64,000 nucleotides of DNA from Muribaculaceae bacterium (GCA_023664185.1 JAMPGA010000001.1:146305-210304); one strand, 5' to 3'. Counted from the stretch's first letter, positions 24,016 through 33,261 are shown. The notes: generated by a model not told the origin, from the sequence alone. Numbers and translations: made by a program.

Positions 24016-25863
24016 ATGACCCCTACCCCACTCGAACTTCTTGCTCCGGCCAAGAACGCCGACATAGCCATAAAGGCCATTCAAGCCGGAGCGGATGCCA
24101 TATATATCGGACCTGAAAGCCACGGTGCACGCCGTGCGGCTGCCAACTCGCTCGACGATATACGCCGGGTGGTTGAGGCCGCACATCCCTACGATGTGCG
24201 TGTCTTTGCCACGGTCAACACCATTGTCTACGACTCTGAGTTGGCCTCGGTGGAGCGACTGGTGTGGGATCTATATAATATAGGTGTAGATGCACTGATA
24301 GTGCAGGATATGGGACTGTTGCGCATGAACCTGCCCCCCATCGAGCTTCATGCCAGCACACAGTGTGATATACGCACACCCGAGAAGGCCCGTTTTCTGC
24401 ACTCTGTGGGCTTCAGCCGTGTTGTGCCGGCCAGAGAGCTTTCGCTCAGCGAGCTTGGGGCCATTCACAGCGAAGTGCCCGGGGTGGAGATAGAGGCTTT
24501 CATACACGGGGCACTGTGTGTGAGCTATAGCGGAGACTGCCGAGCCAGCGCCATGTCGGGCGGTCGGAGCGCCAACCGCGGAGAGTGTGCCCAGATATGC
24601 CGCCTGCCCTTCGACCTTGTCGACGCCTCCGGGCGCAAGCTTGTGGAAGGGAAACATCTGCTGTCGCTGCGCGACCTCAACCGCTCGGCCTCGCTGCCGG
24701 AGATGATAGAGGCCGGGGTGACATCATTCAAGATAGAGGGTCGACTCAAGGAGGCCGACTATGTGATGAACACCGTGGCCCACTACTCGGCCATACTGGA
24801 TCGCATCGTGGCGGAGAGTTCAGGGCGATACCGCCGCGCATCGGTGGGAAAGAGCCGGTGTAACTTCACGCCCGATCCATCCAAGGCATTCAACCGCGGT
24901 TTCACCCCCTATTTCCTCAACGGTCGGGCACCACGCTCGGGCATAGCTGCCATACATACCCCCAAAGCTATGGGGGAAAGAGTTGGCACTGTGACGCGCT
25001 GCACACCACGCGAGATTACGGCGCGCCTGTCAACCCCCCTGGCCAACGGCGACGGGCTGGGCTACTTCAACGCCGCGGGCACATTCTGCGGCTTCCGGCT
25101 CAACCGCGTGGAGGGGGACAGGCTCTTCCCGGCATCGCCTCAGAAGATTCTGCCCGGCACACCGCTCTACCGCAACAAAGATCAGGCATGGGACTCGGCC
25201 ATGGACGGCGCACGCTGCACGCGGTCCATACCGGTCGACATGGTGCTGAGCCTGCTCCCCGACAGAAAGCGCATCTCGCTGGAGCTCACCGATGTCCGTG
25301 GCATCTCGGCCACCGCTGTTACCGAGCTGCCCCAAGCGGTGCAGGATGCCATAACACCGCAGGAAACGCCCCGGCGCAACATTCTCTCCAAGCTGGGCGA
25401 CACCATATACTCTCCACGCAAGATAATAGACCTGGCCGGAGCCTGCTTCATCCCGGCCTCGGCACTCGCTGCACTGAGGCGTCAGGCCTGCAGCGCGCTC
25501 GACAGCACCATCCTGGCCACCTACCGCTACAAGCGCCGCCTGCCCGAGGACAAGGGAGCGCCCCTGCCTGCGGGAACGACTCTGACCATCCACGACAATG
25601 TAGCCAACGCTCTGGCCCGGGAGTTTTACCGCTCGCACGGAGCATCAGAGATAGCTGCGGCTGTAGAGGTGGAGCGTCCCGAGGGGGAGGTAGTGGTGAT
25701 GACCACGCGCTACTGCCTACGCCGCGAACTGGGTCGCTGCCTGCTCACACCCCAGGGTCGCGAATGGCCTCAACCTCTTTGGCTTGTGAACGACCGACTG
25801 AAAATGCGCGTGGATTTTGATTGTAAACGGTGTGGAATGGAGTTGACAATTGCAAAAAAATGA
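24016..25863 (+). CDS. U32-family protein, probable RNA-hydroxylation factor (RlhA/TrhP-like)
   Basis: A 615-residue protein of the peptidase U32 family. The N-terminal TIM-barrel-like half begins LELLAPAKNADIAIKAIQAG with ADAIYIG, and contains the family signature IEAFIHGALCVSYSG followed by cysteines in GDC and CAQICRLPFDL, then FKIEGRLKEADYV. E. coli members RlhA (about 650 residues) and TrhP (shorter) hydroxylate 23S rRNA or tRNA; the older 'collagenase' label is probably not the cellular role. The extended C-terminal region and the final DCKRCGMEL cysteines make it closer in layout to RlhA. The last bases of the gene contain the promoter of the next gene. Function is inferred from family only. 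Confidence 0.82.
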   Translation: MTPTPLELLAPAKNADIAIKAIQAGADAIYIGPESHGARRAAANSLDDIRRVVEAAHPYDVRVFATVNTIVYDSELASVERLVWDLYNIGVDALIVQDMGLLRMNLPPIELHASTQCDIRTPEKARFLHSVGFSRVVPARELSLSELGAIHSEVPGVEIEAFIHGALCVSYSGDCRASAMSGGRSANRGECAQICRLPFDLVDASGRKLVEGKHLLSLRDLNRSASLPEMIEAGVTSFKIEGRLKEADYVMNTVAHYSAILDRIVAESSGRYRRASVGKSRCNFTPDPSKAFNRGFTPYFLNGRAPRSGIAAIHTPKAMGERVGTVTRCTPREITARLSTPLANGDGLGYFNAAGTFCGFRLNRVEGDRLFPASPQKILPGTPLYRNKDQAWDSAMDGARCTRSIPVDMVLSLLPDRKRISLELTDVRGISATAVTELPQAVQDAITPQETPRRNILSKLGDTIYSPRKIIDLAGACFIPASALAALRRQACSALDSTILATYRYKRRLPEDKGAPLPAGTTLTIHDNVANALAREFYRSHGASEIAAAVEVERPEGEVVVMTTRYCLRRELGRCLLTPQGREWPQPLWLVNDRLKMRVDFDCKRCGMELTIAKK

Positions 25864-25872
25864 TTATATTTG
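25843..25872 (+). promoter_or_regulatory. Promoter for the metal-binding protein gene
   Basis: TTG (25843-25845), 19 bases, TATATTTG (25865-25872), an exact -7 match. The first box lies inside the end of the U32 gene. Transcription would start about 25879, close to the ATG at 25887. Confidence 0.65.
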
Positions 25873-25886
25873 CAAAAAATTAAAAA

Positions 25887-26759
25887 ATGTCACGACTCCA
25901 ATATATACTCATATCCCTGCTGACACTGTCGATTATGCTTGCATGCGGCGGTCTGCAGGACGACAAGAAGATTGTCACAGTGAGCATTGAGCCGCAAAAA
26001 TATCTGCTGGAACAGATAGCCGGCGACAAGATTCAGGTGAGGTGTCTGCTCTCCGAAGGGGCAAACCCCGAAACCTACGACCCCTCTATGACCCATATGC
26101 TCAACCTGCAGAAATCGGCAGCCTATATGCGCATGGGCAACATAGGATTTGAAAGCGCTCTGATCGACAAGATTCACGACTCCAACCCCGACCTGCCCAT
26201 CTACAACACCTCGAAGGGGATAGTTCCTGTGACCGGCACCCATCTCCATGACCCCGGCCATGATGATGAGACCGACGTAGACCCGCATACTTGGACCTCA
26301 GTGAAAAATGCCCGCGTCATAGCCCGCAATATGCTCGAGGCCCTGGTGCAAATAGATCCGGCCAACGAGGCCTCTTATCGGGCTAACTACGAACGTTTTG
26401 ACCACCGTCTCGACTCGCTCGACACAACTTTTGCCGTCATGCTTGCACCTCACCGTGGCAAAGCCTTTTTGGTATGGCACCCGTCGCTGAGCTACTTTGC
26501 CCGCGACTACGGGCTGGAGCAGGTAGTGGTGGGCGACTTCGAAACCAAGGAGACCTCCGTGGGCTCTCTGCGCGAGGCCGTCGACGAGGCTCGGAGCCAT
26601 GGTGCCGACATATTTTTCAGCCAGACGGATGTAGACTCGCGCCATGTGGCGGCTCTCAACGCCGAGATCGGTGCCCGCGAAGTCAATATCAACCCTCTGT
26701 CGCCCCGGTGGGAGGATGAAATGATAAAGATAGCCAGCGCCTTAGCCGAATCGAAGTAA
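25887..26759 (+). CDS. Zinc/manganese-type ABC transporter substrate-binding lipoprotein
   Basis: A 290-residue ZnuA-like protein. A lipoprotein signal ends in IMLAC with the lipidated cysteine at residue 20. The mature part has the cluster A-I fold sequence: VSIEPQKYLLEQIAGDKIQV, SEGANPETYDPS, a short histidine/aspartate loop HLHDPGHDDETDVDPHTW (about residues 121-138), LVWHPSLSYFARDYGL and the D-containing SQTDVDSRHV. The histidines are suited to Zn(II) capture in the periplasm. The gene overlaps the ATPase gene by one base. No permease gene follows, which is unusual for this transporter class. Zinc rather than manganese is favoured by the histidine-rich loop. Confidence 0.88.
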   Translation: MSRLQYILISLLTLSIMLACGGLQDDKKIVTVSIEPQKYLLEQIAGDKIQVRCLLSEGANPETYDPSMTHMLNLQKSAAYMRMGNIGFESALIDKIHDSNPDLPIYNTSKGIVPVTGTHLHDPGHDDETDVDPHTWTSVKNARVIARNMLEALVQIDPANEASYRANYERFDHRLDSLDTTFAVMLAPHRGKAFLVWHPSLSYFARDYGLEQVVVGDFETKETSVGSLREAVDEARSHGADIFFSQTDVDSRHVAALNAEIGAREVNINPLSPRWEDEMIKIASALAESK

Positions 26760-27436
26760 TGAACGAATCACGACCGGCGCTGATATCCCTGCGCGACATA
26801 TCGTTGAGACGCGATGGGCGCGACATACTGAGCGGCATAAACTTCGACATTTGCCGAGGTGACTTCATAGCCATAACGGGTCCCAACGGTGGCGGCAAGA
26901 CCTCGCTGCTGCGCATAATACTTAGGCTCATAAACCCGAGCTCGGGAACGGTGATCTACAACGACCCCTCGCTTTCCACCGGCTATTTGCCCCAGAAAAA
27001 CATGATCGACTCCCATTTCCCCATCACCGTGAGCGAGGTGGTGGCCTCGGGGCTGATAGGGAGCCGCATGTCTGACCGCGAACAGGCCGAGCTCACAGCC
27101 CACACTGTGGAGCTGATGGGACTCACTCAACATGCCACGAAAAGCATCGGCGTGCTCTCGGGGGGACAGTTGCAACGCGCTCTGCTGGGCAGAGCCATTA
27201 TCTCGAAGCCCTCGCTGCTTGTGCTCGACGAGCCTCTGAGCTATGTCGACAAGCAGTTTGAACACTATATATACTCGCTGGTCGATGAGCTGGCCCACGA
27301 CACCACCATACTGCTTGTGAGCCACGAGATGACCACAATAGCCGGAATGGCCACACGCCATCTCATCATTGACCACACACTCACAGAGTGTCACTCGCAA
27401 CATCACCATATACACTGCGATTGCGATTGCGACTGA
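26759..27436 (+). CDS. Metal ABC transporter ATP-binding protein with His/Cys-rich tail
   Basis: A 225-residue ZnuC-like ATPase. Walker A GPNGGGKTS (about 41-49), Q-loop LPQKNMID, signature LSGGQLQRALLGRAI and Walker B LLVLDEPLSYVD followed by the H-loop SHEM are all present, so it should be active. The C-terminus is unusual: TECHSQHHHIHCDCDCD, six histidines/cysteine pairs in the last 17 residues, which could bind metal and tune transport. It starts one base inside the binding-protein gene. The partner permease is not encoded here: the next gene, 39 bases on, is a GH31 enzyme. Confidence 0.88.
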   Translation: MNESRPALISLRDISLRRDGRDILSGINFDICRGDFIAITGPNGGGKTSLLRIILRLINPSSGTVIYNDPSLSTGYLPQKNMIDSHFPITVSEVVASGLIGSRMSDREQAELTAHTVELMGLTQHATKSIGVLSGGQLQRALLGRAIISKPSLLVLDEPLSYVDKQFEHYIYSLVDELAHDTTILLVSHEMTTIAGMATRHLIIDHTLTECHSQHHHIHCDCDCD

Positions 27437-27475
27437 CACCGATTACTACTCTCCAACCTCCTTACATCCAACACC

Positions 27476-30328
27476 ATGAACCTTTTTAAAACCTTACTGA
27501 TCGCATCTATTTTCACCTCACTCTCCGCTTCGGCAGCTACGGGAGTCACCCTGCATATCCCCGGCAGCGGACAGAGTGTGAGGATAAGTGTGCTGGGCGA
27601 CAAGATAATCCGTGTAAGTGCGGTGCCCGGCGATACCATTCCGGCCACCCAGAGCCTGATAGTAGTGGCTCAAAAACCCTTTGACGACTTCACCGTCGAC
27701 ACTATCGGCGCCCACTGCACCGTGGCCACCAAGTATGTGAAAGTGAAGGTAGACAAGGCCGACGGCACTGTGAGCTTCCACGACAGCCGTGACTCGCTGC
27801 TGCTGGCCGAGAACCCGGGTGGCCGAAGTTTTACCCCGATCACCGTAGAGGGGGAGACGGCATATACCGTGAGCCAGACCTTCGCCTCGCCTGACGACAA
27901 TGAGGGGCTCTATGGACTGGGGCAGCATCAGGCCGAGGAGTTCAACTACAAGGGTAAAAACGAGGAATTGTTTCAATACAACACCAAAGTGTCGGTGCCG
28001 TTTGTAGTGTCGACCGGAAACTACGGCATACTCTGGGACAGCTACTCGTTTTGCCGCTGGGGCAATCAGGCCGACTATCTGCAGCTTGGCGAGGCTTTCA
28101 ACCTTTATGACCGCGACGGAAAGCCGGGAGCTCTGACCGGGACATATACCCCTAAGGATGGGCTGCCGCTGACACGACGCGAGGAGAAGATATATTTCGA
28201 ACACCTCAAGACCCACGATCTGGCCCATGTGGTGAATCTGCCGGAGGATTTCAAATACTCAGGCTCAAACATTGTGTATGAGGGATATATAGAGCCGCAG
28301 ATGTCGGGGCGTCATGACTTTATCATGTATTATTCCGGCTATCAGAAGATATACATGGACAGCACCCTTGTGGTGCCCGAGCGCTGGCGCACGGCCTGGA
28401 ATCCCAACAGCTACAAATTTTCCGTAGAGCTTGAAAAAGGCAAGCGTGTGCCCCTGAGGATAGAGTGGCAGCCCAACGGAGGTGTGGCTTACTGCGGACT
28501 GCGTGCCTACAAGCCTCGCTCAGTAGCCGAGCGCAACCAGATGGCCTGGTGGGGCGAGATGCAGGATATGATAGACTATTACTTCGTCTATGGCCGCGAC
28601 ATGGACGATGTGATAAGCGGCTACCGCACTCTGACGGGCAAGGCTCCCGTGATGCCCAAATGGGCCATGGGATACTGGCAGAGCCGCGAGAAGTATAACA
28701 CCGACGACGAGGTGCTGGGGACTTTGGCCGAATATCGCCGCCGCAACATTCCCATAGACAATATCGTGATAGACTGGCTGCACTGGCCGCAGGATTCGTG
28801 GGGTAGCCATGAGTTTGACCCCAAGCGTTTTCCCAATCCCAAGGGGATGGCCGACTCGATCCACGCTCTGAACGGACGTCTCATGGTGTCGGTATGGCCT
28901 AAGTTTTACGTCACCACCGACCACTACAAGGAGTTTGACCGCAATGGCTGGATGTATCGCCAGGCGGTGACCGACAGCATACGCGACTGGGTGGGTCCGG
29001 GCTATCTCGGTTCGTTTTATGACGCCTATAACCCCGAGGCGCGCCAGCTGTTCTGGGGTCAGATGAAAGACCATTATTATCCCCTGGGGGTAGATGCCTG
29101 GTGGATGGATGCCAGCGAGCCCAACGTGCGCGACTGTGTGAATATGGACTATCGCAAAGCCCTCTGCGGTCCCACCTATTTGGGTCCGTCAACAAAATAT
29201 TTCAACGCCTATGCGCTGATGAATGCTGAGGCCATCTATGACGGGCAGCGATCCACCGACCCCAACCGGAGGGTGTTCTTGCTGACCCGCTCGGGATTTC
29301 CCGGGCAGCAGCGCTACTCCACAGCAACCTGGAGCGGCGATATAGCCACCCGCTGGGAGGATATGAGAGCCCAGTTAACAGCCGGACTCAATTTCTCGGT
29401 GAGCGGCATACCCTGGTGGTCGATGGACATAGGTGGATTCTGTGTGGAGGATCGCTATGTAAAGGCCCAGAAGGAGTTTAACAAAACAGGTGTGGAGAAC
29501 GACGATCTGCGCGAGTGGCGCGAGCTGAACACACGTTGGTTTCAGTTTGGAGCCTTCGCCCCACTCTACCGTGCCCATGGCCAGTGGCCGTTTCGCGAAA
29601 TATTCAATATAGCTCCCGAGGATCATCCTGCCTATGAGTCGATGCTCTATTACACCCGCCTGCGCTACAGCCTTATGCCCTATATCTACTCGATGGCCGG
29701 CATGACTCACTTCGACGACTATACAGTGATGCGCCCGCTGGTGATGGACTTCACCGCCGACATTGCCACACGCAACATAGGCAATCAGTATATGTTCGGT
29801 CCGGCCGTTATGGTGAGCCCGGTCACTGAGTATGGCGCCCGCAGCCGTGAGGTGTATCTGCCTTCCGAAACTATGTGGTATGATTTCTACAACGGCACTC
29901 CCCTTCAGGGTGGCACCACCATTGAGGCCGAGGCTCCTTACGGGCGTGTGCCTCTGCATGTGCGCGCGGGGTCGATAATACCGGTGGGTCCCAATATTCA
30001 GTGGACCGATCAGCACCCGGCCGATGTGATAGATCTCTATGTCTATGCCGGCGCCAACGGCTCGTTCAGCCTCTATGAGGATGAAGGCACCAATTATGAC
30101 TATGAAAAAGGTCTCTATGCCCGTATCCCCATATCGTGGGACGATGATGCCAAAACCATCACCATAGGCAAGCGCGAAGGTTCGTTTGAGGGGATGCTTG
30201 AAAATCGCACCTTCAGGGTCATCTGCATCACCCCCGATTCACCCAAAGGCTTCGCCGCCAACGCCCATGCCATCTCCCTGGAGTATTCCGGCGAGGAGGT
30301 AATTAGAGAATTGAGAATGGAGAATTGA
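27476..30328 (+). CDS. GH31 glycosidase with PA14 insert, probable alpha-xylosidase
   Basis: A 950-residue exported enzyme. A signal peptide (about 1-20) precedes an N-terminal beta-sandwich (about 21-225) with GLYGLGQHQAEEFNYKGKN, a PA14-like insert (about 228-385, with GSNIVYEGYIEPQMSGRHDF and YQKIYMDSTLV), the catalytic barrel (about 390-740), and C-terminal beta domains. The nucleophile is D545 in WMDASEP and the acid/base D622 in TWSGDIATRW. A PA14 insert is known from xyloglucan-active alpha-xylosidases of the Xyl31A/BoGH31A kind, so release of xylose from xyloglucan oligosaccharides is the best guess. No SusC/SusD pair or other xyloglucan gene is adjacent. The last residues are encoded by a repeat sequence (30308-30334). 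Confidence 0.88.
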   Translation: MNLFKTLLIASIFTSLSASAATGVTLHIPGSGQSVRISVLGDKIIRVSAVPGDTIPATQSLIVVAQKPFDDFTVDTIGAHCTVATKYVKVKVDKADGTVSFHDSRDSLLLAENPGGRSFTPITVEGETAYTVSQTFASPDDNEGLYGLGQHQAEEFNYKGKNEELFQYNTKVSVPFVVSTGNYGILWDSYSFCRWGNQADYLQLGEAFNLYDRDGKPGALTGTYTPKDGLPLTRREEKIYFEHLKTHDLAHVVNLPEDFKYSGSNIVYEGYIEPQMSGRHDFIMYYSGYQKIYMDSTLVVPERWRTAWNPNSYKFSVELEKGKRVPLRIEWQPNGGVAYCGLRAYKPRSVAERNQMAWWGEMQDMIDYYFVYGRDMDDVISGYRTLTGKAPVMPKWAMGYWQSREKYNTDDEVLGTLAEYRRRNIPIDNIVIDWLHWPQDSWGSHEFDPKRFPNPKGMADSIHALNGRLMVSVWPKFYVTTDHYKEFDRNGWMYRQAVTDSIRDWVGPGYLGSFYDAYNPEARQLFWGQMKDHYYPLGVDAWWMDASEPNVRDCVNMDYRKALCGPTYLGPSTKYFNAYALMNAEAIYDGQRSTDPNRRVFLLTRSGFPGQQRYSTATWSGDIATRWEDMRAQLTAGLNFSVSGIPWWSMDIGGFCVEDRYVKAQKEFNKTGVENDDLREWRELNTRWFQFGAFAPLYRAHGQWPFREIFNIAPEDHPAYESMLYYTRLRYSLMPYIYSMAGMTHFDDYTVMRPLVMDFTADIATRNIGNQYMFGPAVMVSPVTEYGARSREVYLPSETMWYDFYNGTPLQGGTTIEAEAPYGRVPLHVRAGSIIPVGPNIQWTDQHPADVIDLYVYAGANGSFSLYEDEGTNYDYEKGLYARIPISWDDDAKTITIGKREGSFEGMLENRTFRVICITPDSPKGFAANAHAISLEYSGEEVIRELRMEN

Positions 30329-30334
30329 AAATTT
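30308..30334. repeat. Left copy of a 27-base inverted repeat
   Basis: The sequence GAATTGAGAATGGAGAATTG and following bases match the reverse complement of 30441-30467 at 25 of 27 positions. It includes the stop codon of the GH31 gene. Confidence 0.8.
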
Positions 30335-30361
30335 ATTGGTATACAAATAATTATAAAAAGA

Positions 30362-30418
30362 GCCCTGTAAGAAATCGTGGAAAGCATGTCCCACGACCCT
30401 TACAGGGCCGTTTTTTTA
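30362..30418 (+). terminator. Terminator of the GH31 gene
   Basis: Perfect stem GCCCTGTAAG (30362-30371) with CTTACAGGGC (30399-30408), an inner TCGTGG/CCACGA pairing, and seven T (30411-30417) immediately after. A textbook intrinsic terminator on the plus strand. Confidence 0.9.
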
Positions 30419-30440
30419 TATTTGGTTTTCAGGAGCATTG

Positions 30441-30467
30441 AAATTCTCAATTCTCCATTCTCAATTA
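30441..30467. repeat. Right copy of a 27-base inverted repeat
   Basis: Inverted relative to 30308-30334, 25 of 27 positions matching. It covers the last bases of dnaJ including its stop codon, so both convergent genes end inside a copy. Confidence 0.8.
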
Positions 30468-31631
30468 CTCAAAGATGTGTTTGAGTTTGCTGAAAATGCG
30501 GGTCTTAGTCGATTCGTCGGGGGTGAGATTGGGCTTACCTGAGAGGCTTTCGATGGTTTTGCGCTCTTCGTCGGTGAGCTTTTCGGGGATGTAGACCATC
30601 ACGTTGATAAGCTCGTCGCCTGTGCCGTAGCCGTCGGTTGAAGGGAGACCCTTGCCACGCAAGCGGAGCACCTTGCCTGGCTGTGTGCCTGCAGGGATCT
30701 TGAGGCGTGCGCGTCCGGTGATGGTGGGCACTTCGACACTGCCTCCGAGTGTGGCGGTGGGAATATCGAGCATGAGGTTGTATATCACATCGTTGCCGTC
30801 GCGTATGAGTTGCGGATCCTTGATCTCTTCAATCACAATGAGCAGGTCGCCGTTTACGCCTCCGTGGAGGGCGGCGTTGCCACGGCCGCGCATGGTGAGC
30901 ACCTGGCCATCGGCCACACCGGCCGGGATGGTAAACGATACGGTCTCGTCCTGGCGTATTACACCGTCGCCGTGACAGTGTGTACACTTCTCGGTGATGA
31001 TCTTGCCTTCGCCATGACATTGCGGACACTCCACAGCCGACTGCTGAATGCCAAACAGAGTCTGCTGCTGGCGCAATACGGTGCCTGAGCCCTGACATGT
31101 GGGGCAATTGTTGAAGGCTGTGCCGTCCTTGGCTCCGGTGCCGTTGCAAGAGGGGTCTTTGACCAGGGTGGGCACCTTGATGGTCTTTGTCACACCCTCG
31201 GCTATCTCCCTGAGTGTAAGTTTTATCTTGATGCGGAGGTCAGAACCGCGGCGCTGGCGGCGACGTGAGCGTCCGCCTGCGCTCTCAAAGCCGCCCATAT
31301 TGCCGAAAGCGCCTCCGAAGATGTCGCCGAACTGCGAGAAAATATCTTCCATCGAGAAGCCGCCGGCCTGGAAACCGCCTGCGCCACCGCCGGGAAATCC
31401 CTGCGGGCCCATGCTGTGGCCAAACTGATCGTATTTGGCACGTTTCTCGGGGTTGGAGAGCACGTCATACGCCTCAGCAGCCTCCTTGAATTTCTCCTCG
31501 GCCTCCTTGTCGCCCGGGTTCTTGTCCGGGTGATACTGTATGGCTTTCTTTCTGTAAGCGCTCTTAATGGTCTTTTCGTCGGCATTTTTGTCGACTCCGA
31601 GCACCTCATAGTAATCTCTTTTGGCTGCCAT
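30465..31631 (-). CDS. dnaJ: Chaperone DnaJ (class A J-protein)
   Basis: A 388-residue DnaK co-chaperone. The J domain (5-70) has the essential HPD in IQYHPDKN (H34-D36). A Gly/Phe-rich region follows (71-118), then the zinc domain (about 148-225), the C-terminal client domains (226-350) and a dimerisation tail. The zinc domain should have four CxxCxGxG repeats: the second (C176/C179), third (C202/C205) and fourth (C216/C219) are intact, but in the first the leading cysteine is D159 (DPSCNGTG, C162 kept). This is confirmed by the DNA codons and is not a frameshift. It lies 30 bases downstream of grpE on the same strand, the usual pairing. Confidence 0.96.
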   Translation of the reverse strand: MAAKRDYYEVLGVDKNADEKTIKSAYRKKAIQYHPDKNPGDKEAEEKFKEAAEAYDVLSNPEKRAKYDQFGHSMGPQGFPGGGAGGFQAGGFSMEDIFSQFGDIFGGAFGNMGGFESAGGRSRRRQRRGSDLRIKIKLTLREIAEGVTKTIKVPTLVKDPSCNGTGAKDGTAFNNCPTCQGSGTVLRQQQTLFGIQQSAVECPQCHGEGKIITEKCTHCHGDGVIRQDETVSFTIPAGVADGQVLTMRGRGNAALHGGVNGDLLIVIEEIKDPQLIRDGNDVIYNLMLDIPTATLGGSVEVPTITGRARLKIPAGTQPGKVLRLRGKGLPSTDGYGTGDELINVMVYIPEKLTDEERKTIESLSGKPNLTPDESTKTRIFSKLKHIFE

Positions 31632-31661
31632 ATATCTGATAGTGGTAATTAACGGTTAGAA

Positions 31662-32288
31662 TTACTGTCCCACAGCCACTTTGGCGTGGCGGAGCACCTT
31701 ATCATTGAGTGTATAGCCCTTGGTGGGTGTGTCTATCACGACCCCTTTCTGCGAGTCGTCGGCGGCCGGAACCATGGCTATGGCCTCGTGGAGCTCGGGG
31801 TCGAAGGGCTTGCCGGTCGACTCGATGGGCTTCACGCCGTTCTGTGACAGATACTTCACAAGTTTCTGATATATAAGTTCCATGCCCTTGCGCACATCCT
31901 CGGCATCTGTGGCCTTGGCGCTGGCTTCGAGGCCGCGCTCAAAATCGTCGACAATGGGGAGCAGACCCTTGAGCACATTTTCGGCGGCGTTCTTTATGAT
32001 GTCGCTCTTTTCCTTTACGGTGCGCTTGCGGAAGTTGTCGAACTCGGCCATGAGGAATAGGTACTCTTTCTTTTCCTTCTCCACCTGAGCCTGAGCGTCG
32101 AGGAGCTGCTTGTTGAGGGCGTCGATATCGGAGAGTTGCTCGTTTATCATCTCGTTGGCTTCGTCGATCTGCGAGTCGGCCTCCTGTTGTGCTTCCTGCA
32201 CATCGTCAAAGCTCTCCACTCCCTCGTCTTCGCGATGGAGTTTCGGCTCTGGGCTCTGTGCTTTATCTTTGTCAGTGTTATTTGCCAT
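31662..32288 (-). CDS. grpE: Nucleotide exchange factor GrpE
   Basis: A 208-residue protein. The acidic, disordered N-terminus (about 1-45) leads into a long coiled coil (EKEKKEYLFLMAEFDNFRKR, about 70-105) and the C-terminal beta domain that contacts DnaK (GMELIYQKLVKYLSQNGVKP, DPELHEAIAMVPA, GYTLNDKVLRHAKVAVG). It releases ADP from DnaK and works with DnaJ, encoded immediately downstream. No clear promoter match was found in the 120 bases upstream. Confidence 0.96.
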   Translation of the reverse strand: MANNTDKDKAQSPEPKLHREDEGVESFDDVQEAQQEADSQIDEANEMINEQLSDIDALNKQLLDAQAQVEKEKKEYLFLMAEFDNFRKRTVKEKSDIIKNAAENVLKGLLPIVDDFERGLEASAKATDAEDVRKGMELIYQKLVKYLSQNGVKPIESTGKPFDPELHEAIAMVPAADDSQKGVVIDTPTKGYTLNDKVLRHAKVAVGQ

Positions 32289-32363
32289 GATTGTGATATA
32301 CTTATTTAATTATTAACGTATGCAAAAATGATGCCTATCCTTACAGACACCCTCATAGTGTTA

Positions 32364-32400
32364 ACAAAAAAATGGCTCCAACGTTCAATCGAGGGAGCCA
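32364..32400 (-). terminator. Terminator of ispE
   Basis: Stem TGGCTCC (32373-32379) with GGAGCCA (32394-32400), followed on the minus strand by seven T (32366-32372). It starts 13 bases after the ispE stop. Confidence 0.8.
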
Positions 32401-32412
32401 AAAATCTTTCGG

Positions 32413-33234
32413 TCAAAACTTTGTCACGAATGTCTGACACCCTTTAAAGGTGTCGGCCACCTGTTCTGCCAAAATGTCAGTCTGAAACAGTGCGTAGAGC
32501 GCCGAGCCTGACCCCGACATTGAAGCGTAGACGGCTCCCAACCTCAGCAGTGTCTCCTTTATATCGGCCAGCATGGGGTGGAGGGGGAACACGGATGCCT
32601 CAAAATCGTTTTTCAGCCGACCCTGCCACTCGACCACCGGGAGGCTCAGAATCTCAGGGATGGGAGTGGCGGGGACTGCCGGTGTGACGCGTGAATATGC
32701 CTGGGCAGTGGGCACGCTCACCGGAGGCTTGACTATGACCAGCGTAAGCCCTCGGAGATCCACATCTATGGGGCTGAGCTCTGTGCCTATGCCTCTGGCG
32801 AGCATGGGGCGGTTGTAGACAAACAGAGGGCAGTCGGCGCCCAGACGTGCGGCCCTTGCGGAGAGCTCGTCGGCTGACAATCCGAGGCCAAACATGGAGT
32901 TGAGCAACGTCAGCGTAAAGGCAGCGTCGGCCGAGCCACCCCCCAGCCCCGCACCGTCGGGTATAATCTTGCGCAGGAATATGTCGACCGGGGGCAGCCC
33001 ATACTCCTCATCCATCAGTCTGTAGGCCTTCATCACCAGATTCTTCTCGGGAGGGCAGTCAACCTTGCGTCCCGTCACAGTCAGGGTGGCGGCAGGCTTT
33101 TCAGTGGGGACAATTTCAAGTATATCGCACCAGGGTACGGGCACCATCACAGTGGCGATGTCGTGATAGCCATCAGGGCGACGGGCTATAATGTCGAGGC
33201 CGAGGTTAATCTTGGCATTGGGGAATACGAGCAT
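32413..33234 (-). CDS. ispE: 4-diphosphocytidyl-2-C-methyl-D-erythritol kinase
   Basis: A 273-residue GHMP kinase in the MEP isoprenoid pathway; it phosphorylates CDP-methylerythritol. Typical features are PNAKINLGLDIIARRPDGYH at the N-terminus, the glycine-rich ATP loop GAGLGGGSADAA (about 95-106) and the C-terminal MSGSGSALYALF. Length is normal. The gene starts 27 bases after the pullulanase stop on the same strand; a possible own -7 element lies in that gap. It ends in a terminator. Confidence 0.93.
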   Translation of the reverse strand: MLVFPNAKINLGLDIIARRPDGYHDIATVMVPVPWCDILEIVPTEKPAATLTVTGRKVDCPPEKNLVMKAYRLMDEEYGLPPVDIFLRKIIPDGAGLGGGSADAAFTLTLLNSMFGLGLSADELSARAARLGADCPLFVYNRPMLARGIGTELSPIDVDLRGLTLVIVKPPVSVPTAQAYSRVTPAVPATPIPEILSLPVVEWQGRLKNDFEASVFPLHPMLADIKETLLRLGAVYASMSGSGSALYALFQTDILAEQVADTFKGCQTFVTKF

Positions 33235-33251
33235 GGCTGATTTTTTTTTTG

Positions 33252-33259
33252 CAAAGATA
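33252..33259 (-). promoter_or_regulatory. Possible -7 element before ispE
   Basis: TATCTTTG on the minus strand lies between the pullulanase stop and the ispE start, followed by a run of T. No upstream box at the right spacing was found. Confidence 0.3.
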
Positions 33260-33261
33260 AA

